A DNA stretch of 64,000 bases from Brucepastera parasyntrophica (lineage in GTDB: Bacteria > Spirochaetota > Spirochaetia > Treponematales > Treponemataceae). Below are positions 12,661 to 24,481 of the stretch, one piece after another. The DNA is taken from assembly GCF_022376835.1 (NCBI RefSeq), contig NZ_CP084606.1:3154739-3218738 (forward strand). Direction: 5' to 3'. The notes below the pieces were generated by a model. It had not been told where the DNA came from. It searched no databases and saw only the letters and a program-made list of their open reading frames with translations. The position numbers and the translations under genes are program-made. Within the stretch, counting starts at the first letter, position 1; each line of letters begins with the position of its first letter.

Positions 12661-15600
12661 ATGGATGGGATGGTAAAGAATATGAAAAAACTATATGCAA
12701 TAATAATAACGGCTTTATTTGTTCCAGCGATGTATGGGCAGACCAATGTTGTTTTTAATGAAATAAAATGTACAGACTACTATGAGTCCGCCAGTACGGC
12801 AATTGTCAATCCTGGCCGTTATGTATTTGACAGAAATACACAAACCTGGTGGGCCCTTGCAAAGGGTGAAAAAGACGGGTGGCTCGAAGTCTGTTTTAAT
12901 GAAAACAGGCAGCTTGCCGGGTTAGTTATTGACGGAATTCTGCCTGCCGGAAGCCGTATTTCAGTATATATGAATAAAAACGACAGGTGGATCGCAATTC
13001 CCGGCGCGGTTATCGATGGGCCCATAGACGATAAAGCCGAGCTGGTTTTCCCAACAGAACACACTGTGAGTAATAGTCTTTTGTTGAAGGTTTCCGGAGA
13101 AACAGCAGACGAGATAAAAATCATTGAACTGGAGATTAAAGAAGCAGTCATCCCCCTTCCGTATGGGAAAATAATTCCTTCCCAATATTCAATAAATATA
13201 AATGAAAATATTGGTTTGTACGCTGAACGCTTATGGGACGGAATCCTTGACAGTTCCTGGTATGAAACCTTTTGGAAGTTCCCCGAAGATCCGGTGAGCG
13301 GCGTTGACCGGGAAGCAGTTGCCGCTTTATTTCCTGATGAATATGGAAATTCCCGCACTGATGCGGAAATCATTTTGGAATTTGATGGACTATATTCAAT
13401 TGACACCATAAAGGCGTGGTTTATCAAACCCTGGCAGCAGATATGTTTTGAATTCTGGGACGGTACGTCATGGCAAAGTGCGGAAACCCTCGGCGGTGGT
13501 AATTCAGGATGGCAAAGGATGAAGCGGCCGGCCGGAATTACGACTAGCCGGATGAGAGTTACCTTCCCGGGCGGATGGGAGCAGGCAAGATATATCGGGG
13601 AAATTGAAGTATGGGGAAGCGGTATCCGGAAAGAGCCTGTACAGGAATTATTGATAGGATCACGTGATACGGACGGTGCGTATTATTTTATTGTTGATAT
13701 GAATACATCAGCGGAAAACACAAGCCTTTTTCCTGATAGAAAAAAGACAGTGTCATTGAAATTACCACGGAAGAAACAGGACCGGCCCCGTTATCTGTTG
13801 AATGGAACGGAATACTGTGTATCGCAGGAAACCCCACAAACATAAACGGAATGAATATTTACCGGATTGAAATTGCGAAAGAAAATTTCAGGAAGGATTT
13901 GCAGTTTCTGAAAATACAGAATGCTAATGAAATTGCAAGTGTTGTACTTCGTGAAAAAAGAGATAGGGGAATACTACATTTAGAATGGTCCGGCAATGAT
14001 GGAATTCTGACAACGCCGCCTGCAATAAAAAAAGATAGTGAGCAAACAGAATGGAACTTCGGCGGACTCTGGCAGACAGAAAAACTGCGGATATACGGTG
14101 AAATGGCGGCAGCTCCGGACGCGAGCCTCTTAATCAAAACCGGAAACAGCGGAAAAAGTGAATGGGCTCCTCTGGACTGGTCAAGGAGCGGCCAGGGCTG
14201 GTATGAGGCGGATGTTAACGGGTTATATGCAGAAAGCCTGAAAATAGCTGCGCCGCCAAATATATCAGAGCTTTATGAAATACAGGTATTTGCATCCTGT
14301 GCTTCTGATAAAAACCCGGAATGGAATTATGGCATACAGGCGAAGAAAACGGATATATTCTTGGATGGCTTGGAAATCCCGGAACACAGGTGAAAATAAA
14401 CGGTCTGCATCCGTCCCAGGACGGACGAGTATTCTGGCTGCCGGTAAATAGATTATCCGGAACAAATAACGAGGGGCTTTTTATACTTGAAGGAAGATAC
14501 GGACAGCTCCGGGTTCAGGAAACATACCGTATGCCTTCACTGGGCATAAATGCGGGTACATTTGACCAGGGAACCGAATTAACGGCAACGCTGAATAATT
14601 CAATAATTATTTCCGGCAGTCTGGCAAGCAGGGCATGGAGCTGCTATATCAATGGTGAAGAACACCAAATCAATTATCAGGGTCGTTATTTCGCTGATAT
14701 TCCGTTACGCAAGGGATACCAGACAATAACAGTGGAAATCCGGGATGGAGAAGAAACCCTGGCTTTCTGGACAAAAGAAGTATACCGCGTAACAGCATTT
14801 CCTGATATGCGTTTTGAAAAACCTGCGGGAAATACCAAAAGCCGGCAGGTTTTATATACACTGACTGGATGCATTGCAAACGGATTTAACCTAGAAGTAT
14901 CCATGAATGGGGAACAACTGGCAGATACAAACGGATTCTTCCGTGCAGACGTCAGCCTTTCCGAAGGAATAAATGATTTTATTTTTGAAGCAACCGATTC
15001 CTGCGGGCAAGTAATACATGAGACAATCAGAATTGAATGTGATACAACTGCCCCTGAAATTCTGAGCGTTGTATATCCGCAGGAAGAATTTATAACGGTC
15101 AGTGAGATAACAGTTTTACTGGAATCTGATGAATCCGGCCCCGTGTGGTGGCAAATGCCTGATGGTACCTGGGATTTTGCGGAAACGAATCCATATGAGA
15201 AAAAACTGAAGCTGGCTGATGGTGACTATGAATGGCCGCTGAAAGCCGCAGACCCTGCGGGGAATATAAGCGACGCCCGGATAATTACCCTGACTGTGGA
15301 TACAACCCTCCTGAATCTTTTCTGATAGAAACGGGCGCGGCCGGATGGAACAGCAATAACAGCCCTGTAATCCGATATAATACAACAGACGCGGTAAGCG
15401 GTATTGATTATTACGAGTACAGTTTTGGCGGCAACGACTGGATACGCGATACGGGACCCCTGCATTTAGCCGAACTTCCGGACGGAAGCCATCCGATTAT
15501 TGTCCGGGCTATGGACCGGGCCGGACATGTACGTTCTGAAATAACAAATATTCTGATTGATACAGTCCCTCCTGAACCGTTTATCATTTCTTCCGACATA

Positions 15601-18600
15601 AGCGGATGGACAAATAATAATAGTCCCGTACTGAATTTCCATGCAGCTGACACAACTTCGGGTATCGAACGCTACGAACTGATCATAAATGGCATATCCA
15701 GGGGAAATATACAAAGCGGATACCGTGTGGCGGAACTTGAAGATGGTATTCATGAAATAGAAGTACTTGCAGTAGACGGCGCCGGGAATGTGACCGGAAG
15801 CAAAATAACCGCATATATTGACTGCACACGACCAGAAGATTTCGAGCTCACGGCCAATATAACGGGCTGGAGCAATAATAATACTCCCGAACTGATGTTC
15901 GAAACAACTGATAATTTATCAGGTATCGCGCGTTATGAGTTGTCGGTTGACGGAGTTTCATGGGTAGAAATCAGCAGTTCCCAGAAAGTCGCGGAGCTCA
16001 GTGACGGCATTCAAAAACTTATTGTCCGCGCTGTTGATAATGCGGGAAACCATACATCTGCAGATATAACCGTATACATAGATACAAAACCGCCTGCCGT
16101 GCTGAATGACTGCCGCATAATTCCCGGAAAAAATTCAATGGAAGGGCTCTGGGCAACGGGCGATACGGATATTTTTATCTTTCATGTTGAATTGACGATA
16201 GAAGGTTCAACATCTGCCTTCAGTACTGCTGATACTTCTTTCCGGCGTGACGGATTTGTCCCGAATACGCTCATGTCATTCCGCGCGAGGGCTGAAGACC
16301 ATGCCGGAAATCTGGGGCCGTGGACTGAAACAAATCCGGTCCTGATAGGTTTCGCGTTTCAGCCGGTCAGCTGTGATCCGGCCGAAACAAATCTGATTGA
16401 GTATGAAAATGTAAAGATTATGATACCCGGTGTCTGTCTCGCCGAAGACGTATACGCGGTAATGATAACTGAAATTGAAAGCGAGGAACTTGATAAGCGG
16501 AGCGCCAATCCGATTATCGGTCCCATGTATTCATTTACCACATTTCTGAAGGACGGCGAAGGCAATCTTACAGAGCAGCGGCATACCCAGTTTGAAGAAG
16601 ATATTCTTATCATAATCGAATATGATGAATCTCTTGCCCCAAACGGATTTCCGGAGTCAAGTCTCGCAGTCTTTTCATATGACGAAATGTGGGGAAGATG
16701 GTTCCGTGAAAAAAAGCCGGCATAGATATTGAAACGAATACGATTTATCTCTTTGCGGACCATTTTTCAAATTTCTCGGTACAGCCGACAATGCTTGAAG
16801 ATATCTCCCCTGAAGCATTGTGGGACACCGGACATCGCCCTGACAAATCGGAAAGCGTTGTCGGTGAAATATCCGTATCCCCCCAGGGCGGTACCATGAT
16901 GACTGAAGTGACCGAGTTTGTTCTGAAAGGAAAAAACGGCTTCACTTATCCGGTAAAACGTGTCTATGATTCACAAACGGCCCGCCTGGACAGCCCGAGT
17001 ATAAATCTGAGTATGTCAATAGGACTTAATTTTACCGCTCAAATAGGCAACCAGATCGCGAGCCAGCTTATATCAGCCGGAACAAATATGGCTCTGGGTC
17101 CGGTAATCCAGCGGTTAAAAGACTTTTTTAAAAGAAACGGAGATTACAATCTGGCCATGGGAATAGGGTGGCGCCTCAATCTTCCGTATGTATTTGCGGA
17201 TAATACAAATGTGATGATACGCCTGCCGACAGGCGGATATTATCCGATTAAACAGATGGAATTACAGGGAAACGCCCCGGCAGTATCGGGACACCGGGTC
17301 CTGAACTATGAAAATCACAGCGGAGACGATTTTACCTTTACGGTAAAACAGGTCCGCGCTGATTTTAGCGGTATGATCACATCAGTACCGGCTATAGCAA
17401 AGCTTGACAGCGGAAGCATATCGGTAGCGGGCGCAATTTCACTTATCGGTAATGTCATTCCTGACTGGATAACTTACAGAAGTGAACTGGTTACAAAGGA
17501 CGGGATGATTTACACCTTCGATGTGCTTGGACGGATTGAATCAATAAGCGATCCGGCGGGCGACAATATTATCAGATTTGAATACGGCCTGGATTTTTTG
17601 CTTGAAAAATTATTGATCCCCTGGGAAATGAAACTCTTTTTGAATATGATAATGGCGGACTTATTTCCATAGTTATGCGTCCGACTATAAGCCGTATCAT
17701 TACTCCTGCCGCAAACGGCGGCGAAAGAAGCAGCAGGTATGAATATGATTCGAGCATACTTGAACAGGGTATATTTAATACGCTTCCCGCAATGAAGACT
17801 GCCGAAGATGTCGGCGGACGGGTTACAACCTATAACGCAAGAAAAGATTTGCTGTTAACCGGCGGCGGATCAGTAAAGCTGAATATTGTTACCCTTATTC
17901 TCGAGATCATACCTTTTACCAGCATGATTCCTTCCATACTGGGTATTCCGACCCTGACGCTGACCGGCCGGGTATCAACTGAATATATAACACAGATATC
18001 TAAAGTTACCGATGGGGAGGGCTTGTAACCACTATTGATTATGAGCACCGTGATCTCAGTATGGTTGAATTCGGAGCAGCCGATTATTTTCTCGGATTCC
18101 TGCCGACAGCGGTTAAGGTCAGTTTTGAATTTAACGCAAAATTAATGACATCACATATTACCGTCAATAATTCAGGACAGTCAATGAAAACCGATTATTC
18201 CTACGACATGGCGCGGTTCGGACCTCAGTGGATGATAACCCGGACAACGATTTCAAACGGATTGATCAGGATCCGTGAAAACTATTCGGTTTCCTCAAAA
18301 ATGTACTGGAAATATTTTTCATTTGATGACGGGCTCGTTGCTGTCCTCAGGGAGGGGCTTCATACAGAAGACCCCATGTGGGAGCGGCTGTATTTCGCGC
18401 TTATGACTGAGAGAACAATTACGGATCTTTCAACAGGAACGGAATATGAAAAAACCGTACAGGTATGGAATGAAGAGCAGAAAAGACCAAGCTACATAAC
18501 CGTGACGCGCGGGAGCGCAATGGAAAAAAGAACGCACTATACCTACGATGACTGGGGCAATATAACAAAAGACCAGACATCATACTGGACGCCGCAGGAA

Positions 18601-21600
18601 ACCACTTCCATTACTACCGAATCCTGGTATTATGATACAGGATCAATACGGCCTTCAGGCATTCCGTCAGGAATTCCCGGGACCCCGGGGCAGTCTGAAA
18701 AAGGGACACGCAATCTGCTTCTTGGGAGCAAAAAACAGTGAGCCTGCCTTCCCGTCATTTTCCGGGAGCGCAAAGTGTATTCTACGAGGGATATTCCTAT
18801 GATACATATGGCAGGCAGGTATGGCGGGGAATTTACAATGAAGACCATTGGGCTTCCGTTACCACGGCTTATTATAACACCGAAAGCGGCGGAAAAATTG
18901 CCGGCAGAATAAAAGAAGTTACTACTACAGGCGGAAGTTATACTCAGTACAGGTATGATTTTGACACTCTCAGCGGACGTAATCTTTTTATAGAGACAAA
19001 GATTGAAAAGTCAGTAATACAGCCCGACGGAACTTCAAAGGATATTACTACTGCAATAGCATATGACCGCGGAACCGGCTGGCCGAGGGTTATTAAATCA
19101 TCCGAAGGCTATATCACGGAAATGGGATACGATAAACTTGGCAGGATAACATCGCTGATAAAACCAGGTGACGAACCTCCTGCTGCCGCGGGCACATGGA
19201 CTGTTTCGAGGCAATCTGCGCCAAGGGATAGAATTACCTATAATGACAGTTCCAGGACTGTAACGGTGAATAAGGATACGCTTACCGGAAACACAAATGG
19301 CCGGAGTATTACCGAATACTATGTATATGACCAGCGGAACAATATGCTGCGTGCGGAAAAATACGAACGGAGTCTGTACCCGCAGCGGACCGCAATAACC
19401 AGTTTCAGTTATGACAAATACGGCCGGGTAACATCCATGACCGACCCGAATGGAAAGAAAACAACCTATACGTATGACTTTTTGAACCGCCCGCGCACTG
19501 TTACAGCCCCTGACGGCACCTTCGTAAAACATACCTATAATGACGGATGGGGACTTAAAACAACGGAAAATGAACGCGGGATTATTACAAATGAAAGAAT
19601 GAACTGGAATGGGGACATCGAGTATATCATAGCGGATGTTGGAGGAATGGACCTGACAACTCAGATATGGTATGACGGTCTCGGGCGGAAGGTGGCCGAA
19701 AAGAACCCCCTCGGTGAGGTTATACGTATCTGGTATTCGCCCTTTGGCAAAGAAAAACGGATTTCATATCCTCAGACGGATGTTTTTATTCCTCCGGAAA
19801 ATCCGGACGGCAGTTTCCCATCGATCCAGACTGTAAAGATAACTCCTGAAACCATCATAACCTATAATGATAACGGCTTCCCGGTCAGGGAACAGACCGG
19901 ATACGAAGGTTCCTGGAGAATCAGGGTGTATACTGTCGACGCGCTCGGGCGTATAATTAAAGAGAAAAACGGTCCGCACGAAAGCTGGATATGGTATGAC
20001 GGCGAGGGAAATCCGGTGCAGACTGCCGACGCCGAGCAGGTGTCCCGCTTAAAATCCGGGGGAAGCCCCTCATATAAAAGAACAATCTATACATCCCGCG
20101 GAAAGCCCGCAATCCAGATTGATGAAGCCGGCGCGGAAACAAGATACTGGTACGACCGGGATGACCGTCCGGTAAAGATGACGGACCCCCGCGCGGTCGG
20201 GGCTGAAGCTGAAAATTTTACCGCACTGTATACTTACGATGATCTGGGACGACTCGTGCAGGGCGACCTCCCGCCGGTGCCCGGAAGCAATCAGCGGTCG
20301 CGGATTTATATTACCTATGATCTGCGAGGAAACGCGCTTTCGATGACCGGCGCTGACGGCGTCGTAACTTCCTGGACCTATGATTCCAGAAACAGAAAGC
20401 TGACGGAAAAAATGACCGGACCTGACGGGACCGCGCGCATTCAGGGCTGGATATATGATGACTGCGGAAATATTACCGCTCACATAGCAGGGGGAGAACC
20501 TTCCGGATTTAATCCTGCGTCCGGAACCGGAATCAAAACGCGGTATTCATATGATGCGCTGAACCGCATCACTCAAACCGATTATCCTGACGGACAGATT
20601 CTCATACAGCGGTATGACGCGCTCGGCAGGGTACAGTCCGAACGGGACGCGCTCGGAAACCAGACGCGGTACACGTACAACAGCCGTGGCCTGCTTTCAG
20701 GTACAACCGGGGAAATCAGAAAAGAACAGGCGCTGTATTACAACGCCTGGGGAGAATTAAGCGCCACAATACACAAAAACACCCAGTGGGGCGACCAGAT
20801 ACGGATACAGCATTATGACGATCATGGGAACCTCAGCTATGAACGCACAAATTCGGAACAGCTCTGGCAGTACTGGTATAATCCGCGGAACCTTCTTGTC
20901 AGTTCGGCCGATCCGAACGGTACCATGACAAGCCTTGTATGGAGCGATACGGGACTTCTCATGTCTGAAACTAAACAGAACGACGGTCATACTGAAAGCA
21001 GAAGCTGGACCTATGACATGGCGGGCTTTATGACCGGCGGCAGTGACGGCAGTATACATACGGCCGTAAACAGGATAGACGGGTCCTATAAGGCCAACGC
21101 CTACGGACTTATAACCGCCTATTCCACAACAGTTGACGGAAAGACCCTGGCTGCGGCCCACCAGTATGACTCCGGCATGAGACCTCTGGAGCTGGTATAT
21201 CCCGACGGAAACACCGTCACATACCAGTATAATGGCCTGGGTGATCTTACGGCAATTCCCGGTTACGCCTCGGGCGGACAATACACCCGGACCGGCCGGC
21301 TCAATGAACTCCACGCCGCCAACGGTACCAAACTGCGAAAAAACTGGAACGGACAGACCGGCCTGCTTGACGGCTATGATTGGGGTATACCGGGCGTAGC
21401 GTCACGGTCCCTTTCCTGGGATACGAGGGGAAATATAGAAAAGATAACCCGGGGCGAAAACGCAAACAGATTTTCATATGACGCCCTGAACCGCCTGGAC
21501 CGGGCAATCGAAACGGGCGAAATTGAAACCAGCGTACATGACTTCGGCCTGTCACGCCAGGGTATGAAGGCCTCGGACGTGGGCGGAAATACGGTCTTTT

Positions 21601-23438
21601 CATACGGAAACGCGCGTGAGGAAATAAAATTTGATTACCAGGCAATGAGCCTGGGTTATGATCTTGGTCTCGAAACACAGATAACCCGGCTGCGGCTTGA
21701 AGGCATCAGCGGACGGATTAATGAGCGTACTGTCGAAATATATATCAGCGTCACCGGCGCTGAAGGGACCTGGAAAAGAATAAAAAATTATTCCGTAAGT
21801 ATTGATGAAACAGGGAGGATTTACCGCTTTGACGAACCGGTAACCGCGCGGTACATAAAAGTGCATAATACCTGGGATGAACGGGACGCCTCCTTTGATC
21901 CCGTCGACAGGCACACTATTGACGGCCCCGCCGCCGATATAGTCGATGTCTGGTTTATAATTGATGAACAGGACAGCTCCTGGTATTATGACCAGACCGG
22001 CAACCGGGTACTGGAAACAAAATACAGAAGGGGAGAACGGAGAATAGAAAGCACGTACTACCCGAACACAAACCTGCTGATGACCAGGGACGGATGGTCG
22101 TACAACTATGACCGGAACGGCAACCTGACGGAACGGGGAAACAGCGGTGTCTGGAATGGAACCTCCGGCTCGTTTGACTTTGACGGAACACAGGGGGAAG
22201 TCTGGAAATACGGGTATGATCTTTCAAACCGCCTCGTGCGCGTGGAAAAATCAAGGAAGGGCATACAGGGCCTCACTGAAATAGCGGCCTATACATACGA
22301 TGTGCGCGGGCTCAGGGTAAAAACCGTAAAACCGGGTGGCGGGACCGAGTATACCCAGTACGACCAGGCCGGAAACCTTATCTGGAAGGAAGGCAAAGCT
22401 GGGCAGTGCCGGTATATCCGGGCCGGAAATACCCTGTGGGCCGAGGAACGGATCGCTGACGGCGCAACCGCCGTATACTATCACCACACCGACCACCTCG
22501 GCACCAGCGAAGCCGTTACCGACGCTTCTGGTCTGATAGTCTGGGAGGCGAATTACGAAGCCTTCGGCTCGGTCCTCCGGACATCCGGGACCATGGCATT
22601 TGCGGCGAGCTACACGGGAAAGGAACTCGACGAAGACACCGGCCTGTATTATTTCAACGCGCGCTGGTATGACAGCAGCCTCGGAAAATTCATAACAGAG
22701 GACCCCGCCCGCGACGGGACCAACTGGTATGAATACTGCAGGAACAATCCGCTGAAGTATGTTGATCCGGATGGTCTGGATGCATGGGAACATACTAACG
22801 AGTGGAATGATGAGTATATAAATGGCTACAAAGAATATGTTGAAGCAAAAATAGCGAAATATCAAGAAAGTGGAGAAAAATTTACCTGTGAAGATTTAGC
22901 TCTGGGTGTTTTAATTGATTATGCTTCAGAGAAAGGCTTGCCTGTTTCTATTGAGAATGGTAAAGGTGTTCATTATTCCGGTGATAAAAAATGGAAAAAT
23001 ATTGATAAATTTAAAAAGGAAGTATTATCTACAACAGCAGCCAAAGATATATTACAAAATACTGAAGGAATAAATGGACCAGAATTACGTAAAGGGGATA
23101 TAGTTTTTATGGGACGTAGTTCTGCTAACGTCAACACTTCCACAAGTCATATTCAAGTTATCATAACTGACGATAAAACTATACTCACTGTTAAACAAGG
23201 AAATTTGGAAAGAACAGGTAGAGGTGCAGGTAAATATGGCACCAATGGATATGGAGGGACAACGATACAAGATAGAAGCCATGATGTTACAAATGATGTT
23301 TTTTATGGATCAAATAACGCTCCAGTAGAAAAAGCGAAGGATGCTTATCAAATGCAATTCCGTAGGTGGAACTATAAACAGTTTAATCAGAAAATGGAAG
23401 AAAAAATGAAAAAAATAAATCGGACAAATAAAACTTGA
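12661..23438 (+). CDS. Giant RHS/YD-repeat protein with discoidin-like domains and C-terminal effector-like domain (seven one-base frameshifts)
   Basis: About 3,590 residues after repair. The likely start is ATG 12682 (MKKLYAIIITALF signal peptide); 12661 and 12670 are in-frame alternatives. Order: two or three galactose-binding/discoidin-like modules (12760-14330), Ig-like region (14570-15330), three tandem Ig repeats (15310-16090), a pre-RHS region like SpvB/Tc-type shells (16860-17660), YD repeats (about 18500-22500) with a discoidin-like insert (21600-21960), the RHS core end with VDPDG (22770-22785) and a variable tip. Frame changes lie at about 13815-13840, 14325, 15300, 16713, 17603, 18018 and 18733. 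Each is cured by one added base, most in A or G runs. RHS shells enclose and release a toxic tip; whether this one is a toxin or an adhesin is not settled by sequence. Confidence 0.9.
15310..16090 (+). repeat. Three tandem ~85-residue Ig-like repeats inside the RHS protein
   Basis: Each unit begins with a G-W-x-N-N-[NS]-[ST]-P pattern (near 15345, 15605 and 15865), continues with S-G-I-x-x-Y-E and D-G-x-x, and ends with A-G-N-x-x plus a D-T/C-x-x-P joint. The units are similar in protein and moderately similar in DNA. They form a stalk between the N-terminal binding modules and the RHS shell. Confidence 0.75.
22780..23438 (+). other. AT-rich C-terminal effector-like domain of the RHS protein
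   Basis: About 218 residues after the conserved RHS core end. Base composition drops sharply here compared with the GC-richer core, as is common for exchanged RHS tips. FTCEDLALGVLIDYA gives a candidate nucleophilic Cys followed by acidic residues at a helix start. LRKGDIVFMG with TSHIQVIITD gives a G-D-[IV]-V-F strand and a candidate catalytic His. This is the arrangement of papain-like NlpC/P60 or CHAP amidases. The call rests on motif order only. The tail is lysine-rich. Confidence 0.5.
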
Positions 23439-23600
23439 AAGATATAGGTCTCCAAATTTATATTTGTAGACCTATATAAAACTATTTGCGGGCTTATATC
23501 TGCATGTTTGAATCAGCTGGAAAAATGCCCGGGCCTTCCGCGGATTCCCCTGCCGCTTCCGATTTTTCTGATTTATCCTTTTATCATTTCAAAGCCAGTC

Positions 23601-23644
23601 TACTATAACAGTATACTATAATGATATAGTATACTGTTATAGTA
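23601..23644. repeat. 20-bp perfect AT-rich palindrome
   Basis: Arms 23601-23620 and 23625-23644 are perfect inverted copies around ATGA. It lies 160 bases after the RHS stop. There is no T-run, so it is more likely a DNA-level or RNA-stability element than a classic terminator. The sequence style resembles the inverted repeat at 3816-3869. Confidence 0.8.
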
Positions 23645-23665
23645 TTAATGCCGTAATTCCCACAG

Positions 23666-23688
23666 TAATACGATAGCGTATCGTATTA
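23666..23688. repeat. 10-bp perfect palindrome
   Basis: TAATACGATA, GCG, TATCGTATTA. It lies 22 bases beyond the larger palindrome. It could be an operator; no nearby gene identifies a partner. Confidence 0.6.
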
Positions 23689-23843
23689 TGGGTGAACCCG
23701 ATAATATTCCCCAGGCAAAAAACGGCGCCCCGCCGCAATAAAACACGGCGGTGTTTCTGTCAATTTTTACGAAAAATATTTTCCGTTTCATATAAATTGC
23801 AGTTTTAAGTAATATGGAACCATTCATAATATTACATTGTCAG

Positions 23844-24198
23844 CGCTTCCCGGTTTAACACTCTGGAACGCTTCCAGCGTGTCCGCCCTGTGCATTCTGT
23901 TCACATTTGCTGGGACCATCTTTTCATCTGTTAACAGTAAATCATTCCGCCGCCCTGTAACCAGATATGTAATTACACAACATATGCAAGCGTATGTCAC
24001 CCTGTAGGCTGTGAAAAAAGTATCACTATGTCCGGAAAAGAATTTCCCACAGGCTGTCAACCTGACCAGTCAACCCCGCTGGAGTGCTTCATTATCACCG
24101 CTGACCGGGACAGCGGACAACTTCTGTTTTTTAATACCACGGCTTGTAAAAAAAAATGGATCAATAGTCACACATTATTTTCGCTTCCCGGTTTAACA
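23844..24198 (-). pseudogene. Eroded duplicated coding fragments (VKPGS motif)
   Basis: CGCTTCCCGGTTTAACA occurs at 23844-23860 and again at 24182-24198. Read on the minus strand, both copies give a similar peptide: LEAFQSVKPGSADNV at the first and IEGFKDVKPGSENNV at the second. The similarity extends past the identical bases and both keep the same frame, which suggests remnants of one protein family. Stop codons surround the second copy. Family unknown. Confidence 0.35.
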
Positions 24199-24481
24199 TC
24201 TTTAAACCCTTCAATGCCCATAATGCATGCCGGTTAGCTTGCGGGCCGTCATTTTGCATTCTGGAGACAGAAAACGGGCGGCGTGAACTACTTCAAAGGG
24301 ATCTTTTCCCGCCGCGCCGCTGCGGAATTCTGTATAACAAATCTTTGTACTACAAAAAAATATATAAAAACACTACAAGAAAAACGGAATTATGCTTATC
24401 TTTATTGTATGAGGATAGTCAGAATTTGTGAGGAATGTGATTAACATAAAATGTATTTTTTAAAACAAAAGCAGGTGAAAC

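Larger units (their letters stand above)
23439..24481. other. 1.0-kb gap downstream of the RHS gene; no clear immunity gene
   Basis: No open frame here has both a ribosome site and a protein-like composition. The gap holds a 20-bp perfect palindrome (23601-23644), a second palindrome (23666-23688) and a repeated 17-base direct repeat (23844-23860, 24182-24198). On the minus strand the repeat encodes a shared short motif (VKPGS). It looks like an eroded region. If the RHS tip is toxic, a partner immunity gene would be expected here and is not recognisable. Confidence 0.55.

Noticed and set aside
12819..13427. 202-codon minus-strand frame within the RHS gene
   Set aside because: Lies fully inside signal-peptide and discoidin-coding sequence of the + strand; serine-rich shadow.
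23824..24060. 78-codon minus-strand open frame downstream of the RHS gene as an immunity gene
   Set aside because: No ribosome site and cysteine-rich random N-terminus; only its last ~17 codons match the repeated VKPGS fragment, so it is better seen as a remnant.
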